Assembly: GCA_965276785.1 (NCBI GenBank) | Contig: OZ255629.1 | Location: forward strand, 2,728,001-2,792,000 | Direction: 5' to 3' | Source of the DNA: LMUY01 sp965276785 | GTDB lineage: Bacteria > Pseudomonadota > Alphaproteobacteria > Acetobacterales > Acetobacteraceae | DNA length: 64,000 nucleotides | Shown: positions 17,320 to 25,880 of the stretch, in pieces | Layout: the number at the start of each line of letters is the position of its first letter | Position numbering within the stretch: position 1 is the first letter of the stretch | Translations under genes and position numbers: made by a program | Notes under the pieces: model-generated | What the model was told of the DNA's origin: nothing | Databases searched by the model: none | What the model saw: only the letters and a program-made list of their open reading frames with translations

Positions 17320-17706
17320 TCACTTCGCAGGCACGACGAACTTCACCTGCACGGGCTTGCCCTGCGCCGTGAGCGCCAGGACCGCTGTCAGGCGACCGGC
17401 GGCGGGAGATGCCAGCTTGCCGGTCACGCTGTTGCCCTCAGCCGGGCTCAGCGCCACGGATTGCGTCTTGCCGTCGATCAGCACCGTTGCCTTGCCGCCG
17501 AGCTGGGCGGCCGGGATCGGCTTGTTGTCCTCGTCGCTGACCCAGGCGGTTATTTGATCGCCGGACACGCTCAGCTCGACCCAATGCTCGCCACTTCCCT
17601 CCGCGACCGTGCCGCCATGCGCCGGCGCGGGAGGCGTGCCGTGCGCGAAAGCCGCCAGGGGAGCGAGCAGCAGAGCCGTGGCAACGAGGACGGTGCGGAT
17701 GTTCAT
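17320..17706 (-). CDS. Small secreted beta-rich protein of the RND operon
   Basis: The second of two close ATGs (17706) has AGGAG seven bases upstream, giving 128 residues. A signal peptide ends near LAAFAHG, and the mature part is a short beta-rich domain (GEHWVELSVSGDQITAWVSD, VLIDGKTQSVALSPAEG). Similar small proteins commonly follow CzcCBA-type operons. The mature start has two His (HGTPPAPAHGG), a possible metal site. It lies 17 bp after the pump gene on the same strand, so it should be cotranscribed. Function unknown. Confidence 0.75.
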   Translation of the reverse strand: MNIRTVLVATALLLAPLAAFAHGTPPAPAHGGTVAEGSGEHWVELSVSGDQITAWVSDEDNKPIPAAQLGGKATVLIDGKTQSVALSPAEGNSVTGKLASPAAGRLTAVLALTAQGKPVQVKFVVPAK

Positions 17707-17723
17707 GGTCATTCTCCTGGAAG

Positions 17724-20700
17724 TCAGAACGCTTCGGCGGGCAGCAGCCCATCAGCGTCGGGGGTCATCAAGCGTTCCAGCGGGCGACGTCCCAGCTTAA
17801 GGAACAGAACGGGCGTCAGCAGCGTGTCGAGCAGCGTGGCGCTGACCAGACCGCCGAAGATGGTGATCGCAACCGGGTGCAATATCTCCTTCCCCGGCGC
17901 GTCCGCGCCCACGATCAGCGGCAGCAGCGCGAACCCGGCGGAGAACGCCGTCATCAGCACGGGCGTCAGCCGCTCCAGGCTGCCGCGGACCACCATCTCC
18001 GGCCCAAACGTCTCGCCCTCATGCAGCACCAGGTTGATGTAGTGGCTGATCTTGAGGATGCCGTTGCGGGCGCTGATGCCAGTCAGCGTGATGAAGCCGA
18101 CCATGCTGGCGACCGACAGCGGCTGGCCCGACAGCCACAGGGCGGCCACTGACCCGATCAGTGCGAGCGGCACGTTGCCCATGATGATCAGCGCCAGCAC
18201 GGCCGAACGATATCGGCTGTAAAGCACGGTGAAGATCAGCGCCAAGGACACCAGCGACAGGCCGGCAATGAGCTTGCCCGCTTCCTCTTGCGCCTGGAAC
18301 GTGCCTTCGAGCTGAGTGAAGTAGCCCTGCGGCAGCGGCATCCGGGCGAGTTCATCGCGGATGGCTTGGATAATGCGGCCTTCGTCCGAGCCGTTGGTGT
18401 TGGCCTGCACGACGATGCGGCGCGTGCCGTTCTCGCGCAGGATTTGGTTCGGCCCGTCGTCATCCACCACTTCGGCGAAAGTGCGGAGCGGCACGCGCCC
18501 CTTCGGGGTCTCGACGAGCATGTTGGCCAAGGCCTCGGTCGTGCGCTCCGCATCCGACAGGCGCAGCACCACGTCGAACCGCTTCTGGCCGTCCACAACT
18601 TGGCTTTCGACCTTGCCGTTGGACAGCTTCTCCAGCGCGTCCGTCAGGGTTGCCGGAGTGACGCCGTACAGCGCCGCGCGATCGTAATCGAGACGGACCT
18701 GCAGCTGCGGCACACGTACCTGCCGCTCGACCAACAGGTCCACCAGGCCCGGGATGTGCGACAACCGCCCGCGCAGGTCCTCAGCCAGCCCGCGCAGGGT
18801 GTCCACGTCGTCACCGAACAGCTTGATGGCGATGGCGGCGTTCACGCCAGACAGCAGGTGCTCCAGCCGATGCCCGATCGGCTGACCGATGTTGAAGGCG
18901 GCCGGGAGGATGGCAAGACGCTGCCGAATGTCGGCCAAGACCTCCTCTTTCGGACGGCCGGGCCGCAGGTCCACGTCCATTTCGCTGGAATGAACGCCTT
19001 CGGCGTGCTCATCCAGCTCGGCGCGGCCGGTGCGCCGCCCGATGCTCTTGACCTCCGGCACCTGCATGACCAGCCGCTCGGCGACCTGCCCAAGCCGGTT
19101 GGACTCGGCCAGGCTGATGCCCGGCGTGAACGTCATCCCGAGCGTCAGCGTGCCTTCGTTGAACGGCGGCAAGAACGCCCGCGGCAGCCGGGTCGCGCCG
19201 AACCCCGCGATGAGCACGGCCACCCCGCACAGACCAAGCAGCAACCCGGCTTGGCCGAAAGACCAATGCAGCAGTTTCGTGTCGCCGCACTTGAGCCAGC
19301 GCACGACGAAACTCTCCTTGTCGGTGAGCTTCTTCATCCGGGGAATTAGGTAGTAGCAGAGCACCGGAGTGACGGTGATCGACGTCACCAGGCTGCCGAG
19401 TATCGAGACGATGTAGGCCACGCCGAGGGGGGCAAACAGCTTGCCTTCGATGCCGGACAGCGCGAACAGCGGGATGAACACGAGGATGATGATCAGCGTC
19501 GCGTAGATGATCCCCGACCGCACCTCCTGGCTTGCTGCCGCGACCACCTTGAGCACGGGCGCCTTGTCGCCAGTCTCACGGTTTTCCTTGAGGCGCCGGA
19601 ACACGTTCTCCACACCGACCACGGCGTCATCCACCAGCTCGCCAATCGCGATCGCCAGGCCGCCCAAGGTCATGGTGTTGATCGACAGGCCGAACCCCTT
19701 GAACACCAACACGGTGATGAGGATAGAAATCGGGATCGCGGTAAGCGAGATCAGCGTGGTGCGGAAGTTCAGGAGGAACAGGAACAGTACGATCGCCACC
19801 ACCACGATCGCGTCGCGCAGGGCGTCTTCGACGTTGCTGATCGAGGATTCGATGAAGTTGGCTTGCCGGAACAGCACCGTGTCGGCCGCAACACCTTCCG
19901 GCAGGGTGCGGCCAAGATCGTGCAACGCCGTTTCGACCGCGCGGGTCAACGGAACGGTATCGGCGCCAGGCTGCTTCTGAATGGACAGGATCACGGCCGG
20001 CTTGCCGTTGGCGCCAGCATCGCCGCGCTTGAAACGAGGGGCGTAATCAACCGAGGCCACTTGGCTCAGGATGATCGACTGGCCCTGCTTGACCGTCACG
20101 ACCAGGTTGCGGAGGTCCTCGACGCGCGTTGTCCGGCCGATGTTGCGGATGACGTATTCCGCCTTGTTCTGATCGACAAAACCGCCGCCTGAGTTGGTGC
20201 CGAACTGCTTGATTGCGCGCTCGACATCATCGAGCGACACGTCCAGCCGGGTCATCTGCGCAATGTTGGGCGTGACCTGATAGGTGCGGACCTCGCCGCC
20301 AATCGGGATGACTTGCGCGACGCCAGGGATCGCCAGCAGGCGCGGGCGCACCGTGAAATCGGCCAGCTCGCGAACTTCCATGGGCGAGGCTTTGTCCGCC
20401 GTCATCGCCACCAACATGATTTCGCCCATGATGGAGGTGATCGGCCCCATCTGCGGCACCACGCCCGCCGGCATCTGCTCGCGCACGGACGCTAGGCGTT
20501 CGGCGACCTGCTGGCGGTCGAGGTAGATGTCCGCGCCAAAATCGAACTCGACGTAGATGATCGACAAGCCCACGCCCGATACCGAGCGCACGCGCTGCAC
20601 GCCGGGCATCCCGTTCATCGCCGTTTCTAGCGGATAGGTGACGAGCTGCTCGACCTCCTCGGGCGCCATGCCCTCGGCTTCCGTCATCAGGGTGACGGTC

Positions 20701-20843
20701 GGGCGGTTCAGGTCCGGGAACACGTCCACGGGCAGGCGCGTGAGCGTCCAGCCGCCGTAGCCGATCAGCACGACCGCGGCGACCATGACGAACAGCCGGT
20801 TCTTCAGGCTGGCCGTAACCAGCGTGTTGAACAGCGCACCCAT
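17724..20843 (-). CDS. HME-type RND heavy-metal efflux pump
   Basis: From the ATG at 20843, which overlaps the adaptor stop, the pump has 1039 residues with the full RND layout: two halves each with a periplasmic loop and six membrane segments. The TM4 motif is GELVDDAVVGVENVFRRLKEN (about residue 400). It carries a double Asp, unlike the DGA motif of CzcA (Zn/Co/Cd) or the DAA motif of CusA (Cu/Ag). The metal therefore cannot be read from the best-known subgroups. The operon with CzcB- and CzcC-like genes and a two-component system suggests divalent cations. Confidence 0.92.
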   Translation of the reverse strand: MGALFNTLVTASLKNRLFVMVAAVVLIGYGGWTLTRLPVDVFPDLNRPTVTLMTEAEGMAPEEVEQLVTYPLETAMNGMPGVQRVRSVSGVGLSIIYVEFDFGADIYLDRQQVAERLASVREQMPAGVVPQMGPITSIMGEIMLVAMTADKASPMEVRELADFTVRPRLLAIPGVAQVIPIGGEVRTYQVTPNIAQMTRLDVSLDDVERAIKQFGTNSGGGFVDQNKAEYVIRNIGRTTRVEDLRNLVVTVKQGQSIILSQVASVDYAPRFKRGDAGANGKPAVILSIQKQPGADTVPLTRAVETALHDLGRTLPEGVAADTVLFRQANFIESSISNVEDALRDAIVVVAIVLFLFLLNFRTTLISLTAIPISILITVLVFKGFGLSINTMTLGGLAIAIGELVDDAVVGVENVFRRLKENRETGDKAPVLKVVAAASQEVRSGIIYATLIIILVFIPLFALSGIEGKLFAPLGVAYIVSILGSLVTSITVTPVLCYYLIPRMKKLTDKESFVVRWLKCGDTKLLHWSFGQAGLLLGLCGVAVLIAGFGATRLPRAFLPPFNEGTLTLGMTFTPGISLAESNRLGQVAERLVMQVPEVKSIGRRTGRAELDEHAEGVHSSEMDVDLRPGRPKEEVLADIRQRLAILPAAFNIGQPIGHRLEHLLSGVNAAIAIKLFGDDVDTLRGLAEDLRGRLSHIPGLVDLLVERQVRVPQLQVRLDYDRAALYGVTPATLTDALEKLSNGKVESQVVDGQKRFDVVLRLSDAERTTEALANMLVETPKGRVPLRTFAEVVDDDGPNQILRENGTRRIVVQANTNGSDEGRIIQAIRDELARMPLPQGYFTQLEGTFQAQEEAGKLIAGLSLVSLALIFTVLYSRYRSAVLALIIMGNVPLALIGSVAALWLSGQPLSVASMVGFITLTGISARNGILKISHYINLVLHEGETFGPEMVVRGSLERLTPVLMTAFSAGFALLPLIVGADAPGKEILHPVAITIFGGLVSATLLDTLLTPVLFLKLGRRPLERLMTPDADGLLPAEAF

Positions 20844-22537
20844 CAGCGGACCTGGTTCAGCAGGTCGGCACCTTGCACGACGATGCGCTGCTCGGGCTTC
20901 AGCCCGGCGAGCACCAGGACGTTGCCGCCATCCAACGGTTGCAGGCGGACTGGGCGCGGCACGAAGCGTTCCGCCGTCACATGGTCCCAAACGGCCGAAC
21001 CGCCGTTCGGCATCCGCACAACGGCCGTGCGGGGCAGCGCGAAGCCGCTTTCCTGGGCCGACAAATTGGCGATGACGGTCACGGGTGCGCCGACGCTCAG
21101 GCTCGCTGGCGGGTTCTCGATCTGGAATTGCAGCGGAGTAGCCCCTTGCCGGAGCATCAGGCCGCGGCCGACGAACTTGACTTGTAGCGGCGTGCCGTCG
21201 GTCGCTTTTGCCGAGGCGCTCGTCATTTGGCTGGCAAGGGCGGGGTCGAAGGCGATGGCCTCCACCCAGAGCCGCTTGGGATCGACAATTTCAAATAGCA
21301 CGTCGCGGCTTTCGACCACCTGCCCCGTGGTCACGTTGGCGACGGACACCACACCGGAGACGGGCGCGCGCAACATTTCGCCTTGCACCAGGGTCGGTGA
21401 CACGGCCGCGCGCCGGGCGCGGACGCCCGCCAGCTCGGCTCGCGCGTCGTCAATGTCTTTGCCCGCCACGCTCCCAGCGAGCCCACTCAGCCGAGCAACC
21501 TTCTGTTGCGCAATGCGGATTTGCGCGTCCAGATCGGCCACCTGCGCCTGTAAGCCACCCCGGTCCACTCCGGAAATGACTGGAACCACTGTGGCGAGGG
21601 CTTCGCCTTTTTGGACAGCCTGGCCGACATGGGCGAGTCCGGGGGCGAGTCCGGGGGCGAGTTCAGCGCCATCGGCCGCCTGCACCCGGCCGCTCTGCGT
21701 GCTTTGGACCCGTCCGGCCGTAGCCGGATCGGCAATGACCTGACCGATCACCTGCACCGTCCGGGGCGATTGCGTCTTGGCGGCCAGCACGGTCCGAACC
21801 GCGAGCAGCCGCTGCGCGTCCTTCGGCATGGCCACGCTACCATCCGGCAAGCGCCGTGGCGTGTCGGAGGTAACAGCCGGAGCCGGGCCATCGCCGTCAT
21901 CGCCGCCACCATGGGCAAACGCCGCGCCGGCGGTGAAAATCCCCACCAGCAGTACCGCCGCGCCAGCAATGGCGCGCCAGCGTCCCCGAGCGCGCAGCGC
22001 GGCCATCGTCAGCATCCCGAGTATGAAGGCTAGGGCCAGCGTCACCGGGCCGCGCTGAGCCCCAAGCAGCTTGTCGGCCACGCTCGTGCCCGTTGCCGCC
22101 CCACTCTCGGGATGCGCGTCGGGGATGTCGATCGTGGCCGTCAGCAGGTCACTCGCCTCTCCCGCAGCGACGGTGAATGTCAGGTCGTGCTTGCCGGGCT
22201 TGCCGACCCAGGGCGCGCGCAGCAGGTAGGTGCCGTCCTCCTGCGCCTCCGCCTTGAGCGAGCTGTCGCCTTCCGCAACTTCGATCGTGCCGTTCGTGAT
22301 CGGTTCGTTGGTGGCGAAGCGATCGAGGGTGATCACCAACGTTGGCCCCCTGGCGACCGCGACCAGCTCGAACTCGGTTGACTCCGCCTCTGCGCGCGGC
22401 GCGCTAGCGACAGGCGAGGCGGCCGCAGGTGCTTCGTCGTCGGCACCGTTATGCGCGAACGCCGGCGCTTGGATCATCAGGGCCACGCCGAGGAACGCTG
22501 AAGCAAGGAGACGAGACGACATGGCCGGCATCCTCAT
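20843..22537 (-). CDS. RND adaptor with N-terminal domain and two TM helices
   Basis: At 564 residues this is longer than usual CzcB-type adaptors. A signal peptide (about 1-28) is followed by a beta-rich periplasmic domain (about 55-140), two membrane segments (VTLALAFILGMLTMAAL; IAGAAVLLVGIFTAGAAFA), a His/Asp-rich linker (HGGGDDGDG), then the HlyD-like part with paired helices (LQAQVADLDAQIRIAQQKV) and barrel domains. The APGLAPGL repeat near residue 295 comes from a 12-bp tandem duplication. The gene overlaps the pump and channel genes by four bases each. The role of the extra N-terminal module is unknown. Confidence 0.9.
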   Translation of the reverse strand: MRMPAMSSRLLASAFLGVALMIQAPAFAHNGADDEAPAAASPVASAPRAEAESTEFELVAVARGPTLVITLDRFATNEPITNGTIEVAEGDSSLKAEAQEDGTYLLRAPWVGKPGKHDLTFTVAAGEASDLLTATIDIPDAHPESGAATGTSVADKLLGAQRGPVTLALAFILGMLTMAALRARGRWRAIAGAAVLLVGIFTAGAAFAHGGGDDGDGPAPAVTSDTPRRLPDGSVAMPKDAQRLLAVRTVLAAKTQSPRTVQVIGQVIADPATAGRVQSTQSGRVQAADGAELAPGLAPGLAHVGQAVQKGEALATVVPVISGVDRGGLQAQVADLDAQIRIAQQKVARLSGLAGSVAGKDIDDARAELAGVRARRAAVSPTLVQGEMLRAPVSGVVSVANVTTGQVVESRDVLFEIVDPKRLWVEAIAFDPALASQMTSASAKATDGTPLQVKFVGRGLMLRQGATPLQFQIENPPASLSVGAPVTVIANLSAQESGFALPRTAVVRMPNGGSAVWDHVTAERFVPRPVRLQPLDGGNVLVLAGLKPEQRIVVQGADLLNQVR

Positions 22538-23985
22538 GGCATCAAGCCCAACGCCTGGTTCAACCGCCCGCGGGCCTGGCGCGCACCGACATCGGCCCGG
22601 TCGCGCGCCGCGTCCGCCTGGAAAGCAAGCGTCCGGGCGCGGATCAGGTCCGCAAGAGAGGTTTCCCCCGCAGTATAGGATCGCTCGAACAGGCTCCGCT
22701 GCCGATTGAACACGTCAGCCCGCTCGGCGGCCAGGTCGCGCTGCGCTTCGGCGCTGGCAAGCACGACGCGCGCGCGGCTCTCGCTGCCGCTCAGGTCACG
22801 CTCCAGCTTGGCAAGCGTGATGACGGCATCGGTGTATTCGACGGCGGCCGCGGCCGTGCGAGGGCGGTTACGGCCTCCCGAGGGCAGCGGAATGCTGACC
22901 TGGATGCCGACCGAGTTGTCATAGACGTTGCCGCCTATGTCGCGCGTCCGCCGACCAACCAAACCGATCGATGGGCTATCGCTCGACTGGATTTCGGCAA
23001 GCCGCTGATTGGCCTGAGCCGCATCGACGGCGCGCCTTGCCTCGGTTAGACGTGGATCGACCGGCCGCGATTGCGCCGCCGGTGGAATCGGCTCGTTCAA
23101 GGCGGCCGTGTTCGGGTCTAGGCCGGTCAGGGTGCGGAAGTCGATCCGCGCCGCATCGACCACAGCCGCTTTCTCCGACAGGTTGCTCTCCGCGTCCAGC
23201 CGATCGGCGCTGGCGACCAGCAGCTCGGCCTCCGCGGTGTTTCGAGCCCGGACCTGGCGGCCCAGATCGCCTTCCAGCGCCCGTGCGTCACGCAGCCTCG
23301 CTTCGGCCGCGCGTTGGTCGGCTTCGGCCGTGGCAACGGCTGCAAGCGCTTCCCGGACCTCTCCCGCTACCTCCAGCAAACGGCGCGCGCCCTCCGCATC
23401 GAGACGGGCTGATTCAGCATCAGCAGCTCGGACGGAGGCTGTCCCCTCCCCCGGCAGCCAAATCGGCGTGCTGACCGAAATCTCGGCATCGCGTGCGTTG
23501 CGGTTTCGGATCGCCTGGTCGCTGACATAGGCGCCCCCAAGCGTCGGTGCGCCGGGCAGGAACGTGCTGGCGGAGTACTGTTTGGCGACGACGAGTGCAT
23601 GGCGCGCGGCAGCGCCTTGCAGCCCGGCGTTGCGGGTGACTGCGCCGTCGATTGCGAATTGCACGACGCGCGCCGCCTCGGCTGGAGGGAGCAGCCGCGG
23701 CGGCGCGGGACGCGACGGAGCGCGAGCAGCGGCCCGGTTCCGCGCCTGCCCGGACGGCGACGGCAGCTCCAACGCATCGAGACCCGGGCCGCCGACTCCT
23801 GGCAACGGCCGCAGCGGAGGCAGGCTTGATGAGGCGCTTGGCAGCGCCGGCACCGGCACGGCCGGCGATCGTTCCACAGGCGCCGGAATGGCATTTGGGC
23901 CGGTGAGGAGTGGTGATTGCGACTGCCCCCATGCCGTTTGACCGAGCAGGGGTAACATGACCAGCCCGGCGAGCCGGCGCCTCAC
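22534..23985 (-). CDS. CzcC-like TolC-family outer-membrane channel
   Basis: This 483-residue TolC-family protein has a signal peptide (ending about GQTAWGQ), a Pro-rich N-terminal linker (about 25-95), then the two alpha-helical repeats of the family (VVQFAIDGAVTRNAGLQGAA; RAAEARLRDARALEGDLGRQ). It should form the outer-membrane exit for the RND pump encoded downstream. The start overlaps the stop of the 23982-24923 gene by four bases, which places all five genes from 24923 to 17320 in one transcript. Confidence 0.9.
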   Translation of the reverse strand: MRRRLAGLVMLPLLGQTAWGQSQSPLLTGPNAIPAPVERSPAVPVPALPSASSSLPPLRPLPGVGGPGLDALELPSPSGQARNRAAARAPSRPAPPRLLPPAEAARVVQFAIDGAVTRNAGLQGAAARHALVVAKQYSASTFLPGAPTLGGAYVSDQAIRNRNARDAEISVSTPIWLPGEGTASVRAADAESARLDAEGARRLLEVAGEVREALAAVATAEADQRAAEARLRDARALEGDLGRQVRARNTAEAELLVASADRLDAESNLSEKAAVVDAARIDFRTLTGLDPNTAALNEPIPPAAQSRPVDPRLTEARRAVDAAQANQRLAEIQSSDSPSIGLVGRRTRDIGGNVYDNSVGIQVSIPLPSGGRNRPRTAAAAVEYTDAVITLAKLERDLSGSESRARVVLASAEAQRDLAAERADVFNRQRSLFERSYTAGETSLADLIRARTLAFQADAARDRADVGARQARGRLNQALGLMP

Positions 23986-24923
23986 GTCACCGCCACGGTG
24001 AACGGCACCGTTCGCACCTGGCCGCCCGCCATGAATTGCAGCCAGAGCAGGTAGGTTCCCGCCTTCGGCGCCAGGATATGCAGCGTCATGTCCGGCGGTA
24101 GGTGTGAGCCGGCAGGCAAAGGAGCGCCCATACCTTCCATGCCGTCCATCCCAGCCATGGCATCTGCGTGCCCGGGGGTCCCAGCATCGGCCGGGGTCTT
24201 GCCCGTAAGGTCGTGCTTCATGGGGGCGCCCGTCCCGCCCGACGCGGGCGCTTCGGCGGGGGCGGCATGGACGTGGACGTATGTCAGATCCGCAGCTTCG
24301 ATAAACACGGCATGAGCGGCCACACCAAGAAACGGCGTTAGATCGTCGGCGGGTTTGCCGCTGCGCGACACATGCAAACTGAGTTGGCTCTCCTGGCCAC
24401 CATGCAGTGCGAACGGATCGAACCGCACCTTGTAGGCACCGTCAGTGGCGTCGAATCCCGAGGACTGAAGTGATTTTTGAGGGTGCGGCAGAGGCAGCTT
24501 GCCGACCGGAAGTTCGAACCGCATCACCTGCTGCCCGAGCCCGGCGGGAACGCCGTCGGCATAGACGTGATACAGGCCAGGATGGGGAAGCGGCATGGTG
24601 ACATGAAAATGCCCGTCCGGGCCGGGATGCTCGCCGTGCTCATGCACGAAGGTGCGGAAGTCGCTGCTGATGGCGATGACGTGCAACTGCTTGGACAGCT
24701 CGGTCTCATACTGCTTGATCGGCTGCTGCTGGCCGAGCGCGGTCATCGCAATATCGACCGTCACATGGCTGCCCGTTCCAGGCGTCGCCGCCAACGTGGC
24801 GCTCACCTTTGGCTGACCTTCCGGCAGCGCGTAGATACCTTGCAGGGGCGTGGCGGCAAACGCGGCCATAGGCAAGGCAGCCAGCATCGTGATGGCGGCG
24901 GCATGTGTAACGAACTGGCGCAT
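23982..24923 (-). CDS. Secreted His/Met-rich protein, first gene of RND operon
   Basis: This 313-residue protein has a signal peptide (about 1-24) and two beta-rich halves. The first contains HEHGEHPGPDGHFHVTMPLPHPGLYHVY-like His clusters (about 93-120, His every few residues), and the second contains a Met/Asp/His-rich low-complexity loop (GHADAMAGMDGMEGMG, about 250). The strand pattern at the end (GTYLLWLQFMAGGQVRTVPF) resembles FixH/YtkA-like domains. Periplasmic metal capture for the pump is plausible from composition and position. It leads the czc-like operon and is divergent from the response regulator. Confidence 0.8.
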   Translation of the reverse strand: MRQFVTHAAAITMLAALPMAAFAATPLQGIYALPEGQPKVSATLAATPGTGSHVTVDIAMTALGQQQPIKQYETELSKQLHVIAISSDFRTFVHEHGEHPGPDGHFHVTMPLPHPGLYHVYADGVPAGLGQQVMRFELPVGKLPLPHPQKSLQSSGFDATDGAYKVRFDPFALHGGQESQLSLHVSRSGKPADDLTPFLGVAAHAVFIEAADLTYVHVHAAPAEAPASGGTGAPMKHDLTGKTPADAGTPGHADAMAGMDGMEGMGAPLPAGSHLPPDMTLHILAPKAGTYLLWLQFMAGGQVRTVPFTVAVT

Positions 24924-24934
24924 GAGCTCTCCCG

Positions 24935-24974
24935 GCGAATGGGCGAATGGGCGAATGGGCGAACGGGCGAACGG
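24935..24974. repeat. Five 8-bp tandem repeats in a leader/promoter region
   Basis: Five consecutive eight-base units lie here: GCGAATGG three times, then GCGAACGG twice, with a broken sixth unit. They sit 12 bases upstream of the 23982-24923 gene, in its leader, between that gene and the divergent regulator. A unit length not divisible by three, close to a start codon, invites copy-number change by slippage. Confidence 0.9.
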
Positions 24975-25121
24975 GCGGGAATGTCAGGCGTCCTAGCGGA
25001 CTCCCGTCGGTGCCGATCGACTGGCGCAAGCTAGCGACCGGGCACGGCCCATTCATGACAAAGTATGTCAACGGAGCGGAACCACGCCCCAGGCCGGCTG
25101 GGTTTGCGGCATAAAGCGGTC

Positions 25122-25880
25122 ATGGAAACACCCGAGACCCTCCTCGGCATGGGCACAGCCGCGCCGCCAGCCGTGCCGCATGTCCTGGTCGTCGAGGACG
25201 ACACCGGCACGCGAGCCTTGCTTGCCCGGTTCCTGGGAGAGAACGGGTTTCGCGCGACGGGCGTGCGCAACGGCTCCGAGATGTGGGAAACGCTCGACCG
25301 GCTCACCATCGACTTGATCCTGCTGGACGTGATGCTGCCCGGCGCTTCTGGCCTGGAACTGTGCCGGGCGCTGCGCCGCACGAGCGCCGTGCCGATCATC
25401 ATGGTGACGGCCAAAGGCGCCGAAATCGACAGGGTGCGGGGGTTGGAGCTTGGCGCCGACGACTACGTGCCCAAGCCCTTCAGCCGGGCCGAGCTGCTGG
25501 CGCGCATCCGTGCGGTGCTCCGGCGTGGAAAAACGCTCGCCCCCAATGCAGGGGAGCGGGGACGCTTCATGCAGTTCGAGGCCTGGACGCTGGACACGGC
25601 GCGGCGTGAACTGAAGGCGCCGGATGGCGCCATGGTCGAACTCTCCGGTGCCGAATACGCCGTACTGCTCGCCTTCCTGGAGCATCCGCAACGGGTCATG
25701 ACCCGCGACCGCATTCTCGAACTGTCACGCAACCGAATCGGTGACGTGTTCGACCGCAGCGTGGACGTGCTGGTCAGCCGCTTGCGGCGCAAGCTGGGCG
25801 CGCCGGAGGAAGCGAGCGAGTTGATCAAAACCGTCCGTGGCACCGGCTATTTGTTTGCGGCCGCCGTGACTGCGCAATGA
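25122..25880 (+). CDS. OmpR-family response regulator
   Basis: From the ATG at 25122 the product has 252 residues. The receiver domain shows the acidic pair in VLVVEDDTGT, the phosphorylated Asp in DLILLDVMLPG (about 67) and the conserved Lys in ADDYVPKPFSRAEL. A winged-helix DNA-binding domain follows (MTRDRILELSRNRIGDVFDRSVDVLVSRLRRKLG). It overlaps the histidine kinase gene by four bases, and it diverges from the RND operon at 24923, its most likely target. An upstream in-frame start at 25065 would add 19 unconserved-looking residues. Confidence 0.93.
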   Translation: METPETLLGMGTAAPPAVPHVLVVEDDTGTRALLARFLGENGFRATGVRNGSEMWETLDRLTIDLILLDVMLPGASGLELCRALRRTSAVPIIMVTAKGAEIDRVRGLELGADDYVPKPFSRAELLARIRAVLRRGKTLAPNAGERGRFMQFEAWTLDTARRELKAPDGAMVELSGAEYAVLLAFLEHPQRVMTRDRILELSRNRIGDVFDRSVDVLVSRLRRKLGAPEEASELIKTVRGTGYLFAAAVTAQ

